Positions 34,523 to 43,819 of a stretch of 64,000 nt of DNA are shown piece after piece; positions within the stretch are counted from its first letter, which is position 1; each line of letters opens with the position of its first letter. Source of the DNA: Comamonadaceae bacterium. Its GTDB lineage: Bacteria > Pseudomonadota > Gammaproteobacteria > Burkholderiales > Burkholderiaceae_C. The stretch spans positions 124,001 through 188,000 of the forward strand of contig CANGME010000003.1 of NCBI GenBank assembly GCA_947455145.1, given 5' to 3'. The notes beneath the pieces were generated by a model, which searched no databases, was not told the origin of the DNA, and saw only the letters and a list, made by a program, of their open reading frames with translations. Made by a program: the position numbers and the translations under genes.

Positions 34523-35287
34523 ATGAAACTCGCCACCTGGAACGTCAACTCCCTCACCGTTCGCTTGCCTCAAGTGCTGGACTGGCTGGCCGCTAACCCG
34601 GTGGATGTACTGGCCTTGCAAGAGCTCAAACTCACCGACGACAAGTTCCCATTTGAGGCGCTGGCCCAGGCGGGTTACTCGGCCCAGTGCTTTGGCCAGA
34701 AGACCTATAACGGCGTGGCCCTGCTGTCTCGCACACCGGCCACTGACGTGGTGCGCAACATCCCCGGCTTTGACGACGAGATGGCCCGCGTCATCACTGG
34801 CACGGTGGACGGCGTGCGCGTGGTGGGTGCTTATTTCCCCAATGGCCAAGAGCCGGGGTCCGACAAGTTCGACTACAAAATGAACTGGCTCAAGGGCTTG
34901 CGCCTGTGGCTGCGCGATGAGTTGATCAAGCACCCCAAGCTGGTGCTCATGGGCGACTACAACATCACCTTTGACGAGGCTGATATGTGGGACCCTGTGG
35001 GCCTGGCCGACACGATTCACTGCACGGAAGAAGAGCGCTACCACCTGCGGGCGCTGATTGCTTTGGGTTTTACCGATTCGTTCCGCATGTTTACACAGCC
35101 TGCGAAGAGTTTTTCTTGGTGGGACTACCGCGACGGTGGCTTTCGCCGTAATCGCGGGTTGCGAATTGACCATGTTTTGGTGAGCGATGCGCTCAAGGCG
35201 CAAGTACTGTCTTGCCACATCGACAAGACGCCGCGCAACAATGAGCGGCCCAGCGATCACGTACCAGTGGTGCTCACGCTCCGCTAA
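34523..35287 (+). CDS. xth: Exodeoxyribonuclease III
   Basis: Major AP endonuclease and 3' exonuclease of base-excision repair, 254 residues. Visible: KLATWNVNSLTVRLPQVLDWL, catalytic glutamate in LALQELKLTDD, YNGVALLSR, GDYNITFDEADMWD, and the C-terminal RIDHVLVSD and PSDHVPVVLTL with the catalytic histidine. The ATG at 34523 matches family starts. The last 14 bases overlap the convergent MHYT-GGDEF-EAL gene. Confidence 0.95.
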   Translation: MKLATWNVNSLTVRLPQVLDWLAANPVDVLALQELKLTDDKFPFEALAQAGYSAQCFGQKTYNGVALLSRTPATDVVRNIPGFDDEMARVITGTVDGVRVVGAYFPNGQEPGSDKFDYKMNWLKGLRLWLRDELIKHPKLVLMGDYNITFDEADMWDPVGLADTIHCTEEERYHLRALIALGFTDSFRMFTQPAKSFSWWDYRDGGFRRNRGLRIDHVLVSDALKAQVLSCHIDKTPRNNERPSDHVPVVLTLR

Positions 35288-38200
35288 GAACTTCGGGGAT
35301 CGACTGCTGCGAGGCGATATTAGTCAATGATGTAAGCGAACGGAGAAATTCTTCGGCAGCCTCTGCTTTTCCAAATAAAAAACCTTGGAAATACTGACAA
35401 CCTTGTTCACTCAAGAAATGTCGCTGCCCTTCAGTTTCAACTCCTTCTGCAACCACTTCCAATGCCAGGCTCTTCGCCAATGTCATGATGGTGCTCACAA
35501 TTGCCGCATCGTCCGCATCGGTGAAGACATCTTGGACAAATGAGCGGTCAATTTTGACTTCATTCAGTGGCAAGCGCTTGAGGTAATAGAGAGAAGAATA
35601 TCCAGTCCCAAAATCATCCAGTGAGAAACTCACGCCTTTGGAATTGAGGACGTTCATTTTTTCGATGATGGCCTCCACATCATCCATCAGCAAACTCTCG
35701 GTTACCTCCAATTTGAGCCGCTGCGCACTGGCACCCGACTGCGCCAAGGACTCAAGCACTAGGTCCACAAAATCGGACTGGCGAAACTGCCGAAAACTGA
35801 TATTGACCGCCATAACCAAATGCGCGGTTTCAACTTGATGAGCCCAAGCCATCAATTGACGGCAGGCTGCTTGCAGCACCCATTTGCCCAGAGGAACTAT
35901 CAACCCCGTTTGCTCGGCCACGTGAATGAATTCAACGGGTAACAAAAGGCCACGAGTGGGATGCTGCCAACGTACCAAAGCCTCGCAGCCCACAGGCTCC
36001 CCCTTAGCGTTGACTTGAACTTGATAATGAAGCAAAAACTGCTCTTTTAACAGCCCCTCCTGGATATCAGACTCTAACTTGGCACGTTGCATGACAGCCG
36101 TTTGCATGGCAGGATCGAAAAATCGCAACGTATTACGCCCGGCTTCCTTGGCCTGGTACATGGCCACATCGGCATACTTCAAGAGTACATCGACGGACTC
36201 TTTGTACGCGTGAAACAAGGTGACACCTAAGCTTGGCGTGCTGCGGTAATCTGAGCCAAGCAATTGGTAGGGAAGATTGAGTGTCGCCAGTATTTTTTCA
36301 CCCACCGTTTTTGCTTGATTGGCAGCCTCCAAAGCGGAATCACTCAAGCTCTCCAGCATGACGATAAATTCATCACCCCCCAGACGTGCCACTGTGTCTT
36401 CCTCTCGCATACAGGCGGTCAGTCTCAGTGCAACTTGCTGCAACAAAATATCGCCTTGGTCATGTCCTCGGGTGTCATTCAAGGTTTTGAAGTTGTCTAA
36501 GTCAATAAAGAAAATTGCCCCATACAGACCACTACGGGCGCTACTAGCCAAAGCATGATCCAAGCGGTCCATCATCAAACGGCGGTTGGGCAAGTTTGTG
36601 AGGTGATCGTAGAACGCCAACTGTTGGATTGCCGCTTCGTTGGCCTTGCGCTCAGTGATGTCTGTGTGCTGGCCCACATAGTGAGTCACCCGACCTTGAG
36701 CGCTTTTGACTGCTGTGATGGCTTGCAAACTCGGGTAGGTGTCGCCATTTTTACGGCGAACCCACATTTCCCCCTGCCAACTCCCCGACTGGATCAATGA
36801 TTGACGCATGTTTTCATAAAACTCTGCGTCATGCCGATCAGACCTGAGAAGCATTGGTGACATGTTCACCAACTCTTCAGATGTATACCCTGTTTTATCC
36901 AAAAAGGCTTGGTTACAACGCAAAATTATGTTTGTGTGATCTGTGATAACCATAGCCTCTTGTGAATCAAAGGCTGTGGCTGCGACGCGCAAATCTGCCT
37001 CTACTCTGCGCATCTCTCGCAGGTACAAAAACATCGCAAAAACGGTCACCACCAGAAACCCCCCCGTCGCGGTGATCAACACAAAAAGTCCCCACTTTTC
37101 ATACGATAGTAATGACCACTCCGTAATCGGGCTCATGACATGGATAGAAAGCAAACCATCCTCCAGGGATTCCGAGGCCATTACGATGGGATATGAACTT
37201 TGCCCTAATTTCGATGCGCGTGGCATGCTCGACTCATCCCAGGGGCTAATGTCAAGTGCCGTAAGGCTACTTTGACCATATTGCAATTTAATCCCCTCAA
37301 GCGTCAATCGAGACACTTTGTCTTCAGACAAAAACTTGAATTCCAATGACTTGTCAGCTGCCAGGACAATCACGCCATTTGCATCTGAAACAAAGGCTTG
37401 AGCCTGACCCACCCAACTGGCAAGTTTGGATATATTGCGTTTGACCACCACAGCACCCACAAAGCGCCCTTGATCAAACAGCGGTTGGGAGTAGTAAATA
37501 CCGGGTATGCGGGTTAGTAAACCCAACGCGTATTGCTTACCAGGCTTTCCTGCTTTCGCTTCCAAAAAATACTGACGAGAAGCGAAGTTTGACCCGATAA
37601 AACTGTCGGGATCACCATAATTGCTGGAGGCAACACTATCACCAGCCGCATTGATAACCCAAATTACATCAGCCTTGAATTGCAGGGCGGCCACGAGTAA
37701 AGTTCGACTCGTTTCAAGCAGTTCAGGGTCATCGGTCCACATTCGCTTTTGTGTTTCCAAAGGCAGCACAGACGCAGTGGCATTCGATCCAAAACGTCGC
37801 AAGATGCTGTGTACATCAGCGTAGTTGGTGTACATCAAAGGAATGGCTTTGAGAAGTTGCAAACTTTCATTCATCAAAGTTGTTTCGGTATTGACACGGC
37901 GCGTTGTGTCAAGCACGGCACTCTCATAAAGCGAGCCAAGCTTTTGCTCCGTGTACTGCTGGGCAATGACCCAGGCTGTCAACATCCATGCCAAGATCAC
38001 AGCAGCAATTATTTTGTAGGATTGCTTCAATGAACGCAGTTTAGGTTTTCCGAAATAAGTCGCAATCACTGTCAAAGCTATGACTAGTAATGTCACAGGC
38101 AGGACGATAAAGGCCAAAAAAGTAGGGCCTAACATTGAGTCGATGTCATTAGCTTCACCCTCTCGAATGAAGTACGCCGCTGACATTGCCGTGTAGTGCA

Positions 38201-38840
38201 TGGCCGATACCGCCAAACCCAGGGTCAAAGCTGATAAAGGCAGACTCACGCGACTCCCGTACGAGATCCATGACTGCAATCTAAACTTGATCCAAATGGC
38301 CAATGTTGACAATGCCACGGCCACCACCAGCGACAGCACAACCCAGCTCAAGTTGTAACGAATCAAACCGTCCAAGCGCATTGCTGCCATGCCGATGTAG
38401 TGCATTGCACCAATGCCAACGCCCATCAACAACCCGCCCACAGCAAGTAAAAGAGCAGAAATGGCAGGGCGGCTGATGATTTGCAACGCCAATGCACTGA
38501 CCAAAACACTAGGGAGAATGGAGATCAAGGTCAGTGAGCTGTCATACCCCGTAGCGCAAGGCAGACTGAGAGCCAACATGCCAATGAAATGCATGGCCCA
38601 AATACCAAACCCCAGACACAGGCTTCCTGCAATCGACCACCAACGGGAACTCGATTCAATCGAAGATTTGGCAATGATTTGAGAAACCAACAGTGCAGCG
38701 TAAGACGCCAGCACGGCCACACTTATAGACATTGCGACCAGCACGCCGTTGTACACCCCTGAGTACAGCAAACTGCTGTCGGGCGCGGCAATAAAAAGAC
38801 CTACGAAATCAGGCATGTTGGATGCTAAAAAGCTATCCAA
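35274..38840 (-). CDS. MHYT-Cache-PAS-GGDEF-EAL cyclic-di-GMP protein
   Basis: A 1188-residue multidomain sensor. The N-terminal seven-helix MHYT domain (about 15-270) has the repeats MHFIGMLAL, MHYIGMAAM and MHYTAMSAAY, proposed to bind copper and sense O2, CO or NO. A Cache-like periplasmic domain between two further helices runs to about 610, then PAS (about 625-745). GGDEF (about 760-915) has RLGGDEF and an RxxD site REED. EAL (about 930-1170) has EALVRW, DDFGTGYSSL and VVAEGVETEGQ. Both enzymatic domains look active. It may link gas sensing to c-di-GMP; the link to the neighbouring ntr genes is only by position. Confidence 0.9.
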   Translation of the reverse strand: MDSFLASNMPDFVGLFIAAPDSSLLYSGVYNGVLVAMSISVAVLASYAALLVSQIIAKSSIESSSRWWSIAGSLCLGFGIWAMHFIGMLALSLPCATGYDSSLTLISILPSVLVSALALQIISRPAISALLLAVGGLLMGVGIGAMHYIGMAAMRLDGLIRYNLSWVVLSLVVAVALSTLAIWIKFRLQSWISYGSRVSLPLSALTLGLAVSAMHYTAMSAAYFIREGEANDIDSMLGPTFLAFIVLPVTLLVIALTVIATYFGKPKLRSLKQSYKIIAAVILAWMLTAWVIAQQYTEQKLGSLYESAVLDTTRRVNTETTLMNESLQLLKAIPLMYTNYADVHSILRRFGSNATASVLPLETQKRMWTDDPELLETSRTLLVAALQFKADVIWVINAAGDSVASSNYGDPDSFIGSNFASRQYFLEAKAGKPGKQYALGLLTRIPGIYYSQPLFDQGRFVGAVVVKRNISKLASWVGQAQAFVSDANGVIVLAADKSLEFKFLSEDKVSRLTLEGIKLQYGQSSLTALDISPWDESSMPRASKLGQSSYPIVMASESLEDGLLSIHVMSPITEWSLLSYEKWGLFVLITATGGFLVVTVFAMFLYLREMRRVEADLRVAATAFDSQEAMVITDHTNIILRCNQAFLDKTGYTSEELVNMSPMLLRSDRHDAEFYENMRQSLIQSGSWQGEMWVRRKNGDTYPSLQAITAVKSAQGRVTHYVGQHTDITERKANEAAIQQLAFYDHLTNLPNRRLMMDRLDHALASSARSGLYGAIFFIDLDNFKTLNDTRGHDQGDILLQQVALRLTACMREEDTVARLGGDEFIVMLESLSDSALEAANQAKTVGEKILATLNLPYQLLGSDYRSTPSLGVTLFHAYKESVDVLLKYADVAMYQAKEAGRNTLRFFDPAMQTAVMQRAKLESDIQEGLLKEQFLLHYQVQVNAKGEPVGCEALVRWQHPTRGLLLPVEFIHVAEQTGLIVPLGKWVLQAACRQLMAWAHQVETAHLVMAVNISFRQFRQSDFVDLVLESLAQSGASAQRLKLEVTESLLMDDVEAIIEKMNVLNSKGVSFSLDDFGTGYSSLYYLKRLPLNEVKIDRSFVQDVFTDADDAAIVSTIMTLAKSLALEVVAEGVETEGQRHFLSEQGCQYFQGFLFGKAEAAEEFLRSLTSLTNIASQQSIPEVLSGA

Positions 38841-38904
38841 TCATCCTAACAAAAATCGGCTTCAGTTTTTTACTTTGATACCCAGTAAAACCCATTATCG
38901 TGAC

Positions 38905-40413
38905 TTATTCCAACCCTAATTCCTGTATCTTTCTGGTTATGGTGTTGCGTCCTATTCCAAGTTTTTGCGCTGCTTCAATCCTGCGTCCTTTGGTGTTTTC
39001 CAATGCGGTCTGAATGAGAATTGATTCAAAGCGTTTGCTCATAATGTCCCATACATCCGTTTTCCCGCTGCTGAGCAGGGCAATTGCCTCGGTCTGCAAT
39101 GCAGACTCCCACCCCTCATTAGGCGCAATGACTTCGAGTTCAATAGGGTGAACACGAGGCAATGCAGGGCTTTCAGTCACATGAATAAGTCCCTCGTCCG
39201 CAGACGTGTGAGCCGAGGTGGGCGCTAAAGTTTTTTCTCCCGATGCGGCCCGAACGGCAACTTCAGGCGGTAGGTCTTTGGGCTCAATCACTTGGGCGGG
39301 AGCCATCACGGTCAACCAGTGGCAGATATTCTCCAACTGCCGCACATTACCGGGAAAATTAAAGCGACTCAACCAATTCAAGGACGAATCGGCAATGCGC
39401 TTGGGCTCCACCCCGAGCTGCTGAGCACTGGTGCTGAGGAAATGCCGCGTCAGCATGGGGATGTCTTCACGCCGCTCGCGCAAGGCCGGCAAGCGCAGGC
39501 GGATGACGTTCAAGCGGTGGAACAAATCCTCGCGGAACACGCCTTCTTTGACGCGCTGCTCCAAGTCCTGATGCGTCGCCGCGATCACGCGCACATTGGT
39601 CTTGACCGCGCTATGACCACCGACCCGGTAAAAATGCCCGTCGCTCAAAACCCGAAGCAAACGGGTTTGCAGGTCAAACGGCATGTCGCCGATTTCGTCC
39701 AAAAACAGCGTGCCGCCATCGGCCTGCTCAAAGCGGCCCCGGCGCATGGTTTGTGCACCGGTGAAGGCTCCCCGCTCATGGCCAAACAACTCGGACTCCA
39801 ACAGATCTTTGGGAATAGCCGCGGTGTTAATGGCCACAAACGGGCCTTTGGCTCTGAGCGAATGTTTGTGCAGCGCGTGAGCCACCAGCTCTTTGCCCGT
39901 GCCGGATTCGCCCGTGATGAGTACCGTGACGTTGCTCTGGCTTAGGCGACCAATGGCGCGAAACACGTCTTGCATGGCTGGTGCCTGGCCCAGCATTTCA
40001 GGGGTGACAACCACCGCTTCCAACGCAACCTCTTCGCGCTGGCTTTCTTCCACGGCGCGACGAATCAACTCCACAGCCTTGGGCACATCAAAAGGTTTGG
40101 GCAGGTACTCGAAGGCCCCGCCCTGAAAGGCCGATACGGCGCTGTCCAGGTCGGAAAATGCCGTCATGATGATGACGGGCAGCCCAGGGAAACGCGCCTT
40201 GACTTTATCCAGCAAGTCCAAGCCGGTGCCGCCCGGCATGCGGATGTCGCTCACCAGAACTTGCGGACCACCGTCTTCTTCGGCGTGCTCCAGGGCAGCC
40301 AGAACGTCTTTGGGGTTGGTGAAGCTGCGGGTGGGCAGTTCTTCGCGTTGCAGCGCTTTTTCAAGGACAAAGCGGATGGACTGGTCATCATCTACGATCC
40401 AAATCGGCTTCAT
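38905..40413 (-). CDS. ntrC: Nitrogen regulator NtrC (sigma-54 activator)
   Basis: Response regulator of 502 residues activating sigma-54 promoters under nitrogen limitation. The receiver domain has phospho-acceptor Asp 56 (VLVSDIRMPGG). The AAA+ domain has Walker A GESGTGKE at 168-175, the sigma-54 contact loop GAFTGA and Walker B LFLDEIGDMP. A C-terminal Fis-type helix-turn-helix is visible (IEAAQKLGIGRNTITRKIQELGLE). It lies 37 bases after ntrB on the same strand. Its likely targets in this window are the promoters before glnA, nrtA, the NarK-type gene and perhaps nasT. Confidence 0.97.
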   Translation of the reverse strand: MKPIWIVDDDQSIRFVLEKALQREELPTRSFTNPKDVLAALEHAEEDGGPQVLVSDIRMPGGTGLDLLDKVKARFPGLPVIIMTAFSDLDSAVSAFQGGAFEYLPKPFDVPKAVELIRRAVEESQREEVALEAVVVTPEMLGQAPAMQDVFRAIGRLSQSNVTVLITGESGTGKELVAHALHKHSLRAKGPFVAINTAAIPKDLLESELFGHERGAFTGAQTMRRGRFEQADGGTLFLDEIGDMPFDLQTRLLRVLSDGHFYRVGGHSAVKTNVRVIAATHQDLEQRVKEGVFREDLFHRLNVIRLRLPALRERREDIPMLTRHFLSTSAQQLGVEPKRIADSSLNWLSRFNFPGNVRQLENICHWLTVMAPAQVIEPKDLPPEVAVRAASGEKTLAPTSAHTSADEGLIHVTESPALPRVHPIELEVIAPNEGWESALQTEAIALLSSGKTDVWDIMSKRFESILIQTALENTKGRRIEAAQKLGIGRNTITRKIQELGLE

Positions 40414-40450
40414 GTGTGTTTGTCCTTTGGGTCGTGCTGCTCTGAACCTT

Positions 40451-41521
40451 TCAGGGCAGCGGTATCAGTATTTTGAAATCCGTGTGTCCGGGCACGCTGT
40501 CACACTCGATCAAGCCATGGTGTTGCTGAACAAAGGTTTGCGCCAATGTAAGCCCCAAGCCAGACCCCCCCTCTCGCCCTGACACCAGCGGGTAAAAAAT
40601 GCGGTCTTTGATCGAGTCTGGTACACCAGGCCCGTTGTCTATGACATGCAATTCCAGTGCCAATCGGTAGCGTTGTTTGCCGAAGGTGACGCCCCGAGCC
40701 ACCCGGGTGGCAAAGGTCAAGCGCGCATCGCCTGAGGTCATTCTCTCAGCCAACGCCTGGCAGGCGTTGTGCGCGATGTTGAGCACCGTCTGGATGAGTT
40801 GCTCTTTATCCCCCCGAAACTCGGGGATCGACGTGTCATAGTCGCGAACCACGCGCAGGCCTTTGGGGAACTCGGCCAAGATCAGCGAGCGAACCCGCTC
40901 GCACACCTCGTGGATGTTGACATCCCCCACCACATGGGGCCGCCGGTGCGGGGCCAGCAAACGATCCACCAAAGTTTGCAGCCGGTCTGCTTCATGAATG
41001 ATGACTTGGGTGTATTCCTTGAGTTCGCGCGAGTCGATCTCCATCTCCAGCAGCTGCGCCGCACCGCGAATGCCGCCCAAGGGGTTTTTAATTTCATGCG
41101 CCAGATTGCGAATCAGCTCTTTGTTGGCCTGCGCCTGATCGAGCAGTCGCTCTTCGCGCTCTTGGCGGGCCTGCAGCTCCAACGGTAGCATTTCGACGAT
41201 GAAGGTTTTGGGTTCGTCGGTTTGGGTGACGATCACATGAACGGGCAGCAGCTCAGGCGTGTGTCGCTTGAGCCAGGCGTCGTAACGCAGCGCCGCAAAT
41301 TGGTTGCCCTCGGCCCCGAGCAGGGCATTTTGGAGTACATGGGGCTCAGCAAAACTGGCACAAAAATTACTGCCTTCGATGTTACGGCGCGAGGTGCCCA
41401 AGGCATCTTCCAGCGCAGCATTGGCAAACAGCACGGAGCCGTCGCTGTGAACAACGACGATCAGTGTGGCCAGCAGGTCAAACGGCTGGAAACGGGGGGT
41501 GGGGGAAGTTGGCTTTTTCAA
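40451..41521 (-). CDS. ntrB: Nitrogen sensor histidine kinase NtrB
   Basis: Cytoplasmic kinase/phosphatase of 356 residues controlling NtrC, itself controlled by PII. An N-terminal PAS domain (about 15-115) is followed by the HisKA box with His 142 (NLAHEIKNPLGGIRGAAQLLE). The ATPase domain shows the N box (IAHNACQAL), DNGPGVPDSIKDRIFYPLVSG and GGSGLGLTLAQTFVQQHHG. No membrane segment, as expected. It starts 2 bases after the DUF4124 gene, so those two are probably co-transcribed. Confidence 0.96.
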   Translation of the reverse strand: MKKPTSPTPRFQPFDLLATLIVVVHSDGSVLFANAALEDALGTSRRNIEGSNFCASFAEPHVLQNALLGAEGNQFAALRYDAWLKRHTPELLPVHVIVTQTDEPKTFIVEMLPLELQARQEREERLLDQAQANKELIRNLAHEIKNPLGGIRGAAQLLEMEIDSRELKEYTQVIIHEADRLQTLVDRLLAPHRRPHVVGDVNIHEVCERVRSLILAEFPKGLRVVRDYDTSIPEFRGDKEQLIQTVLNIAHNACQALAERMTSGDARLTFATRVARGVTFGKQRYRLALELHVIDNGPGVPDSIKDRIFYPLVSGREGGSGLGLTLAQTFVQQHHGLIECDSVPGHTDFKILIPLP

Positions 41522-41523
41522 GC

Positions 41524-42027
41524 CTAGTATTTTGACGCAGAGTTGCTCGATGGAGCTAGACGGCCGATTTCACGCTGAATACCGGCAATATCGCTGTTAT
41601 TACGGTCGATATTGGCCTTGAGTTCAGCCACACGGTCCAAGTATTTTTGGTGATTACGGGTCTCAGGGCCGAGCTTATCGGGTTCACCATTGTTGTATTC
41701 CTTCAGCAATTCTTCGCGACGGATTTGAGACCGCTTCAACTCGGAGTCCAAAATCTGCTTTGCATCGGAGTCTCGGGAGCGCTGCTCGGGAGCATCAACG
41801 CGCTGGCTTGACTGAGGAGCAGTTGCCACGCGCACCGGTGCGGCAGCTGCGGGGCGTTGAGATTGCACCACCGTCACGTTTCCGCCTTCGAGCAACTTGC
41901 AGTTGTTCTTCTGCCCGGCAGGCACGGTGTTGGTGTATTCATTACCGCAACGGTAAATACGGTCTTGGGCAAAACTGTTTGCCACCAAAAACGTTGCGGC
42001 GAGTGGGATTAATAAAGCGTGTTTCAT
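41524..42027 (-). CDS. Exported DUF4124-domain protein between glnA and ntrB
   Basis: A 167-residue protein with a signal peptide (MKHALLIPLAATFLVANSFAQ). A short DUF4124-like part follows (DRIYRCGNEYTNTVPAGQKNNCKLLEGG, two cysteines), then a Pro/Ala-rich linker and a C-terminal charged helix likely to form a coiled coil (SQIRREELLKEYNNGE ... VAELKANIDRNN). No enzymatic motif is seen. It is inserted between glnA and ntrB, after the glnA terminator, and ends 2 bases before ntrB. A nitrogen role is not evident from the sequence. Confidence 0.85.
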   Translation of the reverse strand: MKHALLIPLAATFLVANSFAQDRIYRCGNEYTNTVPAGQKNNCKLLEGGNVTVVQSQRPAAAAPVRVATAPQSSQRVDAPEQRSRDSDAKQILDSELKRSQIRREELLKEYNNGEPDKLGPETRNHQKYLDRVAELKANIDRNNSDIAGIQREIGRLAPSSNSASKY

Positions 42028-42114
42028 ACTGTCTTTCGCACCGCAGTGGACGCGGGGCCGGTCTAGCAGTATCTCTCAACGCTGAAATAAATCAAGCCCT
42101 CCCGACGCGCGCCA

Positions 42115-42146
42115 ACAAAAAGGACGGCCAAAGCCGTCCTTTTTGT
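42115..42146 (-). terminator. glnA terminator
   Basis: A perfect 14-bp inverted repeat, 42115-42128 with 42133-42146 and a 4-base loop. On the minus strand it ends CCGTCCTTTTTGT, an intrinsic terminator 40 bases past the glnA stop. The symmetric A run makes it potentially bidirectional. It would separate glnA from the DUF4124-ntrBC genes. Confidence 0.9.
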
Positions 42147-42185
42147 GCGACAGCTTGTAACGCGATACAAGCCGTTGCGAGGCCC

Positions 42186-43601
42186 TTACAGGGAATAGTA
42201 CATATCGTATTCGACAGGGTGTACAGCCTGACGGAAGCGGGTAACTTCTTGCATCTTGAGCTCGATGTAAGCGTCCAGCATGCTGTCGGTGAACACACCA
42301 CCTTTAGTCAAGAAGGCGCGGTCTTTGTCAAGGTACTCAAGCGCCTGATCCAAGCTGTGGCACACGGTTGGCACCAACGCGTCTTCTTCGGGTGGCAGAT
42401 GGTACAAATCTTTTGTGGCGGCTTCGCCAGGGTGGATCTTGTTCTCTACGCCGTCCAGACCGGCCATCAGCAGAGCCGAGAAGCACAGGTAGGGGTTGGC
42501 CAGTGGATCGGGGAAACGTGCCTCGATGCGGCGACCTTTGGGGTTGGCCACATGGGGGATACGGATCGAAGCCGAGCGGTTGCGTGACGAGTAAGCCAGC
42601 TTCACCGGCGCCTCAAAACCAGGCACCAGACGCTTGTAGCTGTTGGTGCCGGGATTGGTGATGGCGTTCAAAGCGCGTGCATGTTTGATGATGCCGCCGA
42701 TGTAGTACAGCGCGTAGTCGCTCAAGCCTGCATAGCCGTCACCAGCAAACAGGTTCTTGCCGTCTTTCCAGACCGACTGGTGCACGTGCATGCCGGAGCC
42801 GTTGTCGCCCACCAGAGGTTTAGGCATGAAAGTGGCGGTTTTGCCGTAAGCATTGGCCACATTGTGTACCACGTACTTGAGCAGGATCGTCCAGTCAGCG
42901 CGCTCAACCAGGGTGCTGAAACGGGTGCCGAGTTCGTTTTGGCCTGGGCCAGCGACTTCGTGGTGGTGCACTTCGACAGGGATGCCCAATGATTCAAGGA
43001 TCAAAGACATCTCGGAGCGCATGTCTTGCATGCTGTCCACTGGGGGCACGGGGAAGTAGCCGCCTTTGACTGTGGGGCGGTGACCGCGGTTGCCGCCTTC
43101 GAGCTGAGCGTTGGTGTTCCAAGGGGCTTCGTATTCGCTGATCTCGAAAGAAGCGCCGCTCATCTCGTTTTTCCAGCGCACGCCGTCAAACACAAAGAAC
43201 TCTGGCTCTGGGCCGAAGTAGGCGGTATCGCCCAGGCCGGAGGCCTTGAGGTAGGCTTCAGCGCGCTTGGCCACCGAACGCGGATCGCGGTCGTAGGCCT
43301 TGCCGTCGCTAGGCTCGACCACGTCGCAGCTCATGAACAGAGTGGTCTCTTCATAGAAAGGGTCGATGTTGGCAGTGTTCGGGTCAGGCATGAGTTGCAT
43401 GTCTGAGGCTTCAATGCCCTTCCAACCAGCGATGGATGAGCCGTCGAAGGCGTGGCCAGCGGTGAATTTGTCTTCATCGAAGTGGGACACAGGCACGGTG
43501 ACGTGCTGCTCTTTGCCACGGGTATCAGTGAATCGGAAGTCAACAAACTTGACCTCGTTTTCCTTAACCATTTTCATCACGTCTGCGACGGTCTTTGCCA
43601 T
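42186..43601 (-). CDS. glnA: Type I glutamine synthetase
   Basis: Makes glutamine from glutamate, ammonia and ATP as a dodecamer; 471 residues, normal for GSI-beta. Visible: the N-terminal [30 protein letters not shown], the metal-site region [15 protein letters not shown], the ATP region [18 protein letters not shown] and NPYKRL-like NSYKRLVPG. Adenylylation tyrosine is about 400 ([10 protein letters not shown]), so GlnE control is expected. The ATG at 43601 is preferred over an upstream TTG; AGGAG lies 7 bases before it. It is preceded by a sigma-54 promoter and an NtrC-type site. Confidence 0.98.
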   Translation of the reverse strand: MAKTVADVMKMVKENEVKFVDFRFTDTRGKEQHVTVPVSHFDEDKFTAGHAFDGSSIAGWKGIEASDMQLMPDPNTANIDPFYEETTLFMSCDVVEPSDGKAYDRDPRSVAKRAEAYLKASGLGDTAYFGPEPEFFVFDGVRWKNEMSGASFEISEYEAPWNTNAQLEGGNRGHRPTVKGGYFPVPPVDSMQDMRSEMSLILESLGIPVEVHHHEVAGPGQNELGTRFSTLVERADWTILLKYVVHNVANAYGKTATFMPKPLVGDNGSGMHVHQSVWKDGKNLFAGDGYAGLSDYALYYIGGIIKHARALNAITNPGTNSYKRLVPGFEAPVKLAYSSRNRSASIRIPHVANPKGRRIEARFPDPLANPYLCFSALLMAGLDGVENKIHPGEAATKDLYHLPPEEDALVPTVCHSLDQALEYLDKDRAFLTKGGVFTDSMLDAYIELKMQEVTRFRQAVHPVEYDMYYSL

Positions 43602-43648
43602 CAAAATCTCCTAGTTGGATGGTTGCTAAAAAGTCTCTTACACCTGAA

Positions 43649-43665
43649 TGCAGTTTTTATGCCAA
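43649..43665 (-). promoter_or_regulatory. Sigma-54 promoter of glnA
   Basis: On the minus strand this reads TTGGCATAAAAACTGCA, with GG and GC exactly 10 bases apart, close to the -24/-12 consensus. The predicted start is near 43638, giving a leader of about 36 bases. Confidence 0.75.
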
Positions 43666-43799
43666 CACGGCTTCTTACGCCGATTTGCCAAACCGCATAT
43701 TTTGCCTTGAGTTTGGGCATTTTCCAAACAATTGGAATTTCAATCTAGGATTAATGATAAATACAGGCACCAGTCAAGTGCGCTTTGGTCACTTCGAAT

Positions 43800-43816
43800 T
43801 GCACCAAAATAGTGCG
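43800..43816 (-). promoter_or_regulatory. NtrC-type enhancer upstream of glnA
   Basis: TGCACCAAAATAGTGCG keeps a perfect left half and spacer of the NtrC consensus TGCACCAAAATGGTGCA and most of the right half. It lies about 135 bases upstream of the -24 element. An adjoining palindrome GTGCGC/GCGCAC (43812-43831) may be a second, weaker site; it runs into the end of the CinA-like gene. Confidence 0.7.
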
Positions 43817-43819
43817 CGT

